A DNA stretch of 64,000 nucleotides from Aquabacterium sp. (lineage in GTDB: Bacteria; Pseudomonadota; Gammaproteobacteria; Burkholderiales; Burkholderiaceae_C). Positions 59,042-64,000 of this stretch are shown here, in pieces. How positions within the stretch are numbered: position 1 is the first letter of the stretch; every line of letters begins with the position of its first letter. Under the pieces are notes generated by a model. The model was not told the origin of the DNA. It searched no databases and worked only from the letters and a program-made list of their open reading frames with translations. The position numbers were made by a program, and so were the translations under genes. The stretch is from positions 60,200 through 124,199 of the forward strand of contig NZ_JAUSAR010000169.1 of assembly GCF_030652515.1 (NCBI RefSeq), in the 5' to 3' direction.

Positions 59042-60925
59042 TCACTCCACCGTCACCGACTTGGCCAGGTTACGCGGCTTGTCCACATCCGTCCCCTTCG
59101 CACAAGCCGTGTGATACGCCAGCAACTGCAAGGGCACCGTGTGCAAGATCGGGCTCAACGCCCCATAGTGCTCCGGCAACCTGATCACATGCAGCCCCGG
59201 CTCCGCCTGAATGTGCGTGTCCGAATCCGCACACACATACAGCTCACCCCCACGCGCCCTCACCTCCTGCATGTTGCTCTTCAGCTTCTCCAGCAAGGTG
59301 TCATGCGGCGCCACCACCACCACGGGCATCTCTGACGTCACCAGTGCCAACGGGCCGTGCTTCAACTCACCCGCCGGGTAGGCCTCGGCATGGATGTAGC
59401 TGATCTCCTTCAGCTTCAGCGCGCCTTCCAGGGCGATCGGGTAATGCAGCCCACGCCCCAGGAACAAAGCGTTGTCCTTGCGCGCAAACGATTCGGCCCA
59501 CGAGATGATCTGCGGCTCGAGCGCCAAAACCGATTGCAAGGCCACAGGCAGGTGGCGCATGTCGGTCAGGTGCTCGGTTTCCTGCTCGGGGCTCAAATGG
59601 CCGCGCAACTTGGCCAGCGTCAAGGTCAGCAAGAACAAGGCGGCCAATTGCGTGGTGAAGGCCTTGGTCGAGGCCACGCCAATTTCCACACCCGCCCGCG
59701 TCACATAGGCCAGCGCGCATTCGCGCACCATGGCACTGGTGGCCACGTTGCAGATGGTCAGCGTGTGCTTCATGCCCAGGCTTTGCGCGTGCTTCAGCGC
59801 GGCCAGGGTGTCGGCCGTTTCGCCAGATTGGGTGATGGTGACGACCAGGGTGCGCGCATCGGGCACGCTGTCGCGGTAGCGGTATTCGCTGGCCACTTCC
59901 ACCTGCGTGGGGATCTTGGCGATCGATTCTAGCCAGTACTTGGCGGCCGAGCCCGAGTAGTAGCTGGTGCCGCAGGCTAGGATCAGCACGCGGTCGATCT
60001 TGCCAAACACCTCCAGCGCCTTGTCGCCAAACAGGTCGGGCGTGATGGCGACCACGCCTTCCAGCGTGTCGGCAATGGCGCGCGGTTGCTCGAAGATTTC
60101 CTTCTGCATGTAGTGGCGGTAGGGGCCCAGCTCCACCGCGCCGCTGTGAACAGTCACGGTGCGCACAGGGCGCTCGGCGGCATCCACACGCTGGTGTTCG
60201 CTGGCGCCCGCAGCGCGGTTCTCGATCCAGTGGCGGCCGGGTTGCAGGTCAACCACGTCGCCTTCTTCCAGGTACACGATCTGGTCGGTCACGCCTGCCA
60301 GGGCCATGGCGTCACTCGCTAGAAAGCGTTCGCTAACATCCACGCCGCCCACGCCCAAAATCAAGGGCGAGCCTTGGCGGGCGCCGACCACGCGCTGCGG
60401 TTCGTCACTGCAAAACACCGCGATCGCATAGGCGCCGGTCAGGCGCAGCGTGGCGGCCTTGACGGCAGCAAACAGGTCGCCGTCGTACAGGTGGTCCACC
60501 AGGTGGCTGATGACTTCGGTGTCGGTCTGGCTGAGGAACTCGTAGCCCTTGGCTTGCAGTTCGGCGCGCAGGGCCTCGTGGTTCTCGATGATGCCGTTGT
60601 GCACCAGGGCGATGTGGCCGGGCTTGGTCTTGGCGGCATCCTTGCCGGTGCCGTGCGAAAAGTGCGGGTGGGCGTTGTGCACCGCGGGCGCGCCGTGCGT
60701 GGCCCAGCGGGTGTGGGCGATGCCCAGGGTGCTGTTGATGCCGTCGGCCTGGATCAGGGCGCCCAGCTCGGACACGCGCTCGGTGCTGCGCGAGCGGCGC
60801 AGTTGCGAGTCTTGCAGCACGGCCACGCCGCAGGAGTCATAGCCACGGTATTCAAGCCGCTTCAGGCCCTCGACCAAAACCGGGGTGATGTTGCGCGATC
60901 CAACGGCGCCGACGATTCCGCACAT
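59042..60925 (-). CDS. glmS: Glutamine--fructose-6-phosphate aminotransferase
   Basis: 627 residues. N-terminal glutamine amidotransferase with nucleophile Cys2 ([35 protein letters not shown], and HTRWATHG). Two SIS isomerase domains follow ([36 protein letters not shown]-like [20 protein letters not shown]) and the end [19 protein letters not shown]. It makes glucosamine-6-phosphate, the first step to UDP-GlcNAc; glmU 1.7 kb away does the last two steps. ATG 60925 is chosen as Cys2 must follow the initiator. Ribosome site AGGGAGC. No glmS ribozyme is present. Confidence 0.97.
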   Translation of the reverse strand: MCGIVGAVGSRNITPVLVEGLKRLEYRGYDSCGVAVLQDSQLRRSRSTERVSELGALIQADGINSTLGIAHTRWATHGAPAVHNAHPHFSHGTGKDAAKTKPGHIALVHNGIIENHEALRAELQAKGYEFLSQTDTEVISHLVDHLYDGDLFAAVKAATLRLTGAYAIAVFCSDEPQRVVGARQGSPLILGVGGVDVSERFLASDAMALAGVTDQIVYLEEGDVVDLQPGRHWIENRAAGASEHQRVDAAERPVRTVTVHSGAVELGPYRHYMQKEIFEQPRAIADTLEGVVAITPDLFGDKALEVFGKIDRVLILACGTSYYSGSAAKYWLESIAKIPTQVEVASEYRYRDSVPDARTLVVTITQSGETADTLAALKHAQSLGMKHTLTICNVATSAMVRECALAYVTRAGVEIGVASTKAFTTQLAALFLLTLTLAKLRGHLSPEQETEHLTDMRHLPVALQSVLALEPQIISWAESFARKDNALFLGRGLHYPIALEGALKLKEISYIHAEAYPAGELKHGPLALVTSEMPVVVVAPHDTLLEKLKSNMQEVRARGGELYVCADSDTHIQAEPGLHVIRLPEHYGALSPILHTVPLQLLAYHTACAKGTDVDKPRNLAKSVTVE

Positions 60926-61020
60926 GCTGATGCTCCCTGAGGCCACACGGGGCCAATCCAACAGAAGGGGTCGATGCTAGGACTTATGCCGGGAAATGTT
61001 GTTTTGTTTAATGGCATATT

Positions 61021-61085
61021 TTGAATGAAAATTCAACCTCCATCAGATCAGAAAATCATCATGCAAATGCTGGCTTGTATTTGCA
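61021..61085. promoter_or_regulatory. AsnC-type regulator / glmS divergent control region
   Basis: The 170-base divergent gap is strikingly AT-rich. It contains TTGAAT (61021-61026) / ATTCAA (61031-61036), a perfect 6-bp palindrome with a 4-base spacer, and TGCAAAT (61062-61068) / ATTTGCA (61079-61085), perfect 7-bp arms with 10-base spacer. AsnC/Lrp-type proteins bind such AT-rich dyads; the second lies just upstream of the regulator ATG at 61096, pointing to autoregulation. Confidence 0.55.
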
Positions 61086-61095
61086 ATAATCTTTC

Positions 61096-61599
61096 ATGAC
61101 CAACGCTACCACGTCATCCTCCATCGACGCCACCGACCTGCAACTGCTGGCCCTGTTGCAGAAAGACGCCACCCTGTCGAACCAGGCCCTGGCTGAATTG
61201 GTGAAGGTGTCGCCCGCCACTTGCCACCGCCGCGTCAAGCGCCTGTGGGACGCGGGCCTGATTGAAAAGCAGGTGGCGGTGCTGTCGCCCGAACGCCTGG
61301 CCGAGGCGCTGGGTTGGGGCTTGTCGGTGTTGGTCGAAATCACCCTGGACCAGCAAACGCAAGAAGCGCTGGACGCGTTTGAGGCCAAGGCCGTGGCCGA
61401 CGACCGCGTGCAGCAATGCTGGCGCGTCTCGCCAGGGCCGGACTTCGTGCTGGTGATCCAGGTGGCCGACATGCCCAGCTATCAAGACTTGGCGCGGCAA
61501 CTGTTCACCGAAGACAGCCAGGTGCGCAATGTGCGCGCCTTCTTCGCGGTCAAGCGGGCCAAGTTTGGCACCGCCCTGCCTTTGCCAACTCAGGGCTGA
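61096..61599 (+). CDS. Lrp/AsnC-family transcriptional regulator
   Basis: 167 residues. N-terminal HTH: IDATDLQLLALLQKDATLSN, QALAELVKVSPATCHRRVKR, LWDAGLIEKQVAVLSPERL. C-terminal RAM ligand-binding domain: LSVLVEITLDQQTQEALDAF, VQQCWRVSPGPDFVLVIQVA, LFTEDSQVRNVRAFFAVKRA. Family members form octamers and respond to amino acids. It is divergent from glmS, a pairing I recall as recurrent in Burkholderiales; control of amino-sugar or glutamine-linked genes is a reasonable guess. Confidence 0.93.
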   Translation: MTNATTSSSIDATDLQLLALLQKDATLSNQALAELVKVSPATCHRRVKRLWDAGLIEKQVAVLSPERLAEALGWGLSVLVEITLDQQTQEALDAFEAKAVADDRVQQCWRVSPGPDFVLVIQVADMPSYQDLARQLFTEDSQVRNVRAFFAVKRAKFGTALPLPTQG

Positions 61600-61613
61600 G
61601 GCAGCAAACAGCT

Positions 61614-62504
61614 TCAGCGCTTGGGAAAGGCCTCGGGGGCGAGGGGATCGACCAATTGCCGCTCTTGCCGCAGGTTCAGCGGCTTGCCATCCAGGGGGTG
61701 GTGCTGCGTGCTGGCCACCTGGCGCGAGAACGAACCCTTGGCCGGCTGCAATTCACCCAGGCTGGGCAAGATGGCCATCAATTCCTCGTCGGACAACTTG
61801 GACAGCTCGGTCACCGTGGGTTGGCGCTCAAAACTGGGTGGCGCGGGCTGGGGGCTGCTGGGGGGCACGCCCTGCTCGGCGGCCAGCACGGCCTCAGGTG
61901 TTTCAGCGACCTCGGGGGGGCGCGGCAGCACAGGCCGCACCTCGGGGGTGGGCCTGATGTCAGCCACGCTCGCCATTTGATCCTCACCTGACGCGTGCTC
62001 AAGCGGGTGAGTGGAATATTGATCGGACAAGGCTTTGTCCATCTGGTGTCGGCTCACGACCGACCAGCCCGTCCAGATCGCGGACGACAGCAGCAGCACA
62101 CCCATGGCCATGGCCGCGTATTTGCGGTTGGGTGTGAGCGGCCACAGCGGGGTGGGCCCGGAAGGCTTGGGCGTGATCCAGTCGATGTCCACGCGGGTTT
62201 CTGAAAAGCCGTCATTGTCTTCGGCCACTTCAAGGGCCTTGGCAGCGTTGCCGGTGACGGGCTTGGCCTTGGCTCTGGCCTTCGCGGCCAGCAAGGACGC
62301 GTCGTATTCGGCGCGCAACTCGGGATTGATCAGCACTTCGTAGGCGGCGTTGATGGCCACCATCTGGTCGTGCATCTGGTCATCGCGCCCCATGGTGCCG
62401 CCCTGGCGATCAGGGTGGCGCTTGCCCGCGAGTGCCCGATAGGATGCCCGGATGACCTCGGTGGGCGCATCCGAGGTGACTTTCAAGCAGTCGTAATGGT
62501 TCAC
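61614..62504 (-). CDS. J-domain protein with one membrane helix
   Basis: 296 residues. The N-terminal J domain (about 2-70) has HPD at residues 30-32 (LAGKRHPDRQGG) and AAYEVLINPELRAEYD. A linker leads to one membrane helix (about 129-150, AMAMGVLLLSSAIWTGWSVV), then a proline-rich, low-complexity C-terminal half. No glycine/phenylalanine or zinc-finger region, so it is not DnaJ itself; it would bring DnaK to the inner membrane face. Start GTG 62504 (MNHYDCLKV) has AGGA about 13 bases upstream and fits the J-domain edge; TTG 62522 is less likely. Confidence 0.85.
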   Translation of the reverse strand: MNHYDCLKVTSDAPTEVIRASYRALAGKRHPDRQGGTMGRDDQMHDQMVAINAAYEVLINPELRAEYDASLLAAKARAKAKPVTGNAAKALEVAEDNDGFSETRVDIDWITPKPSGPTPLWPLTPNRKYAAMAMGVLLLSSAIWTGWSVVSRHQMDKALSDQYSTHPLEHASGEDQMASVADIRPTPEVRPVLPRPPEVAETPEAVLAAEQGVPPSSPQPAPPSFERQPTVTELSKLSDEELMAILPSLGELQPAKGSFSRQVASTQHHPLDGKPLNLRQERQLVDPLAPEAFPKR

Positions 62505-62536
62505 GGCCGGGCAGTCCTGCAATGGAGGGGATGTAA

Positions 62537-62555
62537 TGTCGTCATGTTAACGACA
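62537..62555. promoter_or_regulatory. Inverted repeat upstream of the J-domain gene
   Basis: TGTCGT (62537-62542) with ACGACA (62550-62555), 7-base spacer CATGTTA, in the 98-base gap between glmU and the J-domain gene. Possible operator; unsupported by other evidence. Confidence 0.3.
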
Positions 62556-62602
62556 GCCCCGCCCCCTGTGCCCGGTGTGAAGGCGCGAGATTGCAATTTT
62601 TT

Positions 62603-63997
62603 TCAGCGTTTGATCTTTTCCGGACGCTGCCAACCGGCCAATGACACCTGTTTGGCACGCGCCACGGTGAGCTGGCCTGCAGGCGCGTCCTTGCCCAGGG
62701 TGCTGCCACCGCCGATGGTGGCGCCATCGCCCACGGTGATGGGCGCCACCAGCACGCAGTTGGAGCCCACCTGCACATCGTTGCCGATCACGGTGCGGTG
62801 CTTGTTGGCACCATCGTAGTTGGCGGTGATGCTGCCCGCACCATAGTTGACGCGCTCACCCACGGTGGCATCGCCCAGGTAGGCCAGGTGGTTGGCCTTG
62901 GAGCCTCGGCCCAGCGTTGAATTCTTGACCTCGACAAAGTTGCCGATGTGGACCTCAGGGCCCAGTTGCGCCCCTGGGCGCAGGCGTGCAAAAGGCCCAA
63001 TGATGGCGCCCTCGCCCACCGAAACACCCAAGGTGTCGCCATCGATGTGCGTGAAAGGCTGGATGACCACGCCCGCGCCCAAGGTGGCGTTGCGGATCAC
63101 ACAATTGGCACCAATCTGAACGCGGTCGCCCAGGCTCACGGTGCCTTCGAACAGGCAATTGACATCGATGTCCACGTCTTGACCGCATTGCAGCGTGCCG
63201 CGCAGATCGAAGCGGGCCGGGTCGGCCAGGCGCACGCCTTGTTCCATCAGGCGCTCAGCCTGGGCACCTTGGTGGCGGCGCTCCAGCTCGGCCAGTTGCA
63301 GTGGGCTGTTCACGCCCAGCACCTCGACCTCATCGCGCGGCTGCGCGGCCACCACGGTCACGCCATCCAGTTGGGCCAGGGCCACCACGTCGGTCAGGTA
63401 GTACTCGCCTTGCGCGTTCTGGTTGGTCAGCTTGGACAGCCACTGCTTGAGCTTGGCGGTGGGCGCGGCCATCACACCGGTGTAAACCTCGGTGATGGCG
63501 CGTTGTGCTTCGGTGGCGTCCTTGTGTTCGACGATGGCCAGCACCTTCTGGCCCGAGGCGTCGCGCACGATGCGGCCATAGCCGGTGGGATCGGGCAGGT
63601 GGATGGTCAGCAAGGCCAGCTTGTCGCCGCCACAGGCCTCGACCAGGGCACGCGCGGTGGCGGCTTCGATCAAGGGCGTGTCGCCATTCAGGATCAGGGT
63701 GGTGCCTTCATCGGGCAGCACCGGCACGGCCTGCTGCACGGCGTGGCCGGTGCCCAGTTGCGGCTCTTGCCGCACAAAGCTCAAGGGCAGGCCGGTGAAG
63801 GCCTGGCGCATGGTGGCCTCAACCTGATCGGCGCCATGCCCGGTGATCACGATCTGCTGCGCCGCCGACAAGCTGGAGGTGGTGCTGATGACGTGGGACA
63901 ACATGGGGCGACCGGCGATCTTGTGCAGCACCTTGGGGTGGGCCGACTTCATGCGGGTGCCCTTGCCGGCAGCCATGATGACAATGGAAAGCGACAT
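62603..63997 (-). CDS. glmU: Bifunctional GlmU: uridyltransferase / glucosamine-1-phosphate acetyltransferase
   Basis: 464 residues. N-terminal pyrophosphorylase domain: [45 protein letters not shown] and LNGDTPLI. The C-terminal left-handed beta helix with hexapeptide repeats runs from about 255 to 455, with the acetyl-CoA/active-site stretch [20 protein letters not shown]. It makes UDP-GlcNAc for peptidoglycan and lipid A. The ATG lies three bases inside the right window edge, so its promoter is not visible. Confidence 0.97.
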   Translation of the reverse strand: MSLSIVIMAAGKGTRMKSAHPKVLHKIAGRPMLSHVISTTSSLSAAQQIVITGHGADQVEATMRQAFTGLPLSFVRQEPQLGTGHAVQQAVPVLPDEGTTLILNGDTPLIEAATARALVEACGGDKLALLTIHLPDPTGYGRIVRDASGQKVLAIVEHKDATEAQRAITEVYTGVMAAPTAKLKQWLSKLTNQNAQGEYYLTDVVALAQLDGVTVVAAQPRDEVEVLGVNSPLQLAELERRHQGAQAERLMEQGVRLADPARFDLRGTLQCGQDVDIDVNCLFEGTVSLGDRVQIGANCVIRNATLGAGVVIQPFTHIDGDTLGVSVGEGAIIGPFARLRPGAQLGPEVHIGNFVEVKNSTLGRGSKANHLAYLGDATVGERVNYGAGSITANYDGANKHRTVIGNDVQVGSNCVLVAPITVGDGATIGGGSTLGKDAPAGQLTVARAKQVSLAGWQRPEKIKR

Positions 63998-64000
63998 GGG

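Noticed and set aside
60926..61000. glmS ribozyme or other glmS riboswitch
   Set aside because: The conserved glmS ribozyme core is a feature of Gram-positive bacteria and no matching pattern is seen; the gap shows dyads instead.
1..64000. CRISPR arrays, rRNA or tRNA genes, insertion sequences
   Set aside because: No regularly spaced repeats, no rRNA-like stretch, no cloverleaf with GTTCRANYC box, and no transposase-like frame were recognised on either strand by eye.

Overview
GC-rich, densely coded chromosome, with PEP-CTERM surface proteins, a BPSS1780-type membrane protein, a MaoC-phosphotransacetylase fusion beside acetate kinase, and the set glmU / J-domain protein / AsnC-type regulator / glmS. 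Together these suggest a betaproteobacterium of the order Burkholderiales (Comamonadaceae or a nearby family). The genus cannot be fixed from the sequence alone. No rRNA, tRNA, CRISPR array, transposase, integrase or prophage gene was seen.

Layout. 1-5.9 kb: a membrane sensor protein cut by the left edge, slyX, a BPSS1780-family membrane protein, then a second-type EF-G gene behind an unusual 384-base leader, a lone receiver protein and a short HPF/RaiA-like protein. 6-9.6 kb: a PEP-CTERM protein with HAF repeats and a desaturase / ferredoxin-reductase operon. 9.7-13.8 kb: a signalling cluster with a receiver protein that looks like an internally deleted hybrid kinase, a VOC protein, a lone receiver and a full hybrid kinase. 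13.8-18.8 kb: an OmpR-type two-component system with an MFS exporter, divergent from a DUF2147 / CcdA-TlpA pair. 18.8-21.4 kb: acetate kinase and MaoC-Pta. 21.5-34 kb: secreted and stress-related genes (HbpS-like, lipocalin, ExeM-like nuclease with RTX tail, PEP-CTERM, SMR efflux, metallophosphatase, MmyB-type regulator, methyltransferase, second HPF-like protein, pirin, azoreductase with divergent LysR, thermolabile-hemolysin-like phospholipase). 34-38 kb: hybrid kinase / LuxR response regulator pair and a pectinacetylesterase-like hydrolase. 38-51.6 kb: RNase H-like, RluE, GNAT, DUF445, a TldD/TldE pair, dienelactone hydrolase, 1-Cys peroxiredoxin, BASS transporter, TesB, a cholesterol-oxidase-like GMC protein and the Ktr/Trk potassium pair.

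51.7-59 kb is a small, partly decayed defence island: intact HsdR, HsdM cut off just after its catalytic NPPF motif and fused out of frame to the tail of an AlbA_2-type ATP-binding protein, no HsdS, then an AbiEii-type toxin with an HTH antitoxin, and a VapBC pair. Three of its control regions carry near-perfect palindromes. 59-64 kb returns to core genes (glmS, AsnC-type regulator, J-domain protein, glmU) that feed UDP-GlcNAc synthesis.

The strongest candidate for something undescribed is the leader of the EF-G paralogue (2605-2988): one or two short reading frames, a hairpin, an intrinsic terminator and a 10-nt perfect complement between the leader and the fusA start region. It has the layout of an attenuator, but this is inference. 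All family names rest on reading motifs by eye; no database search was possible.
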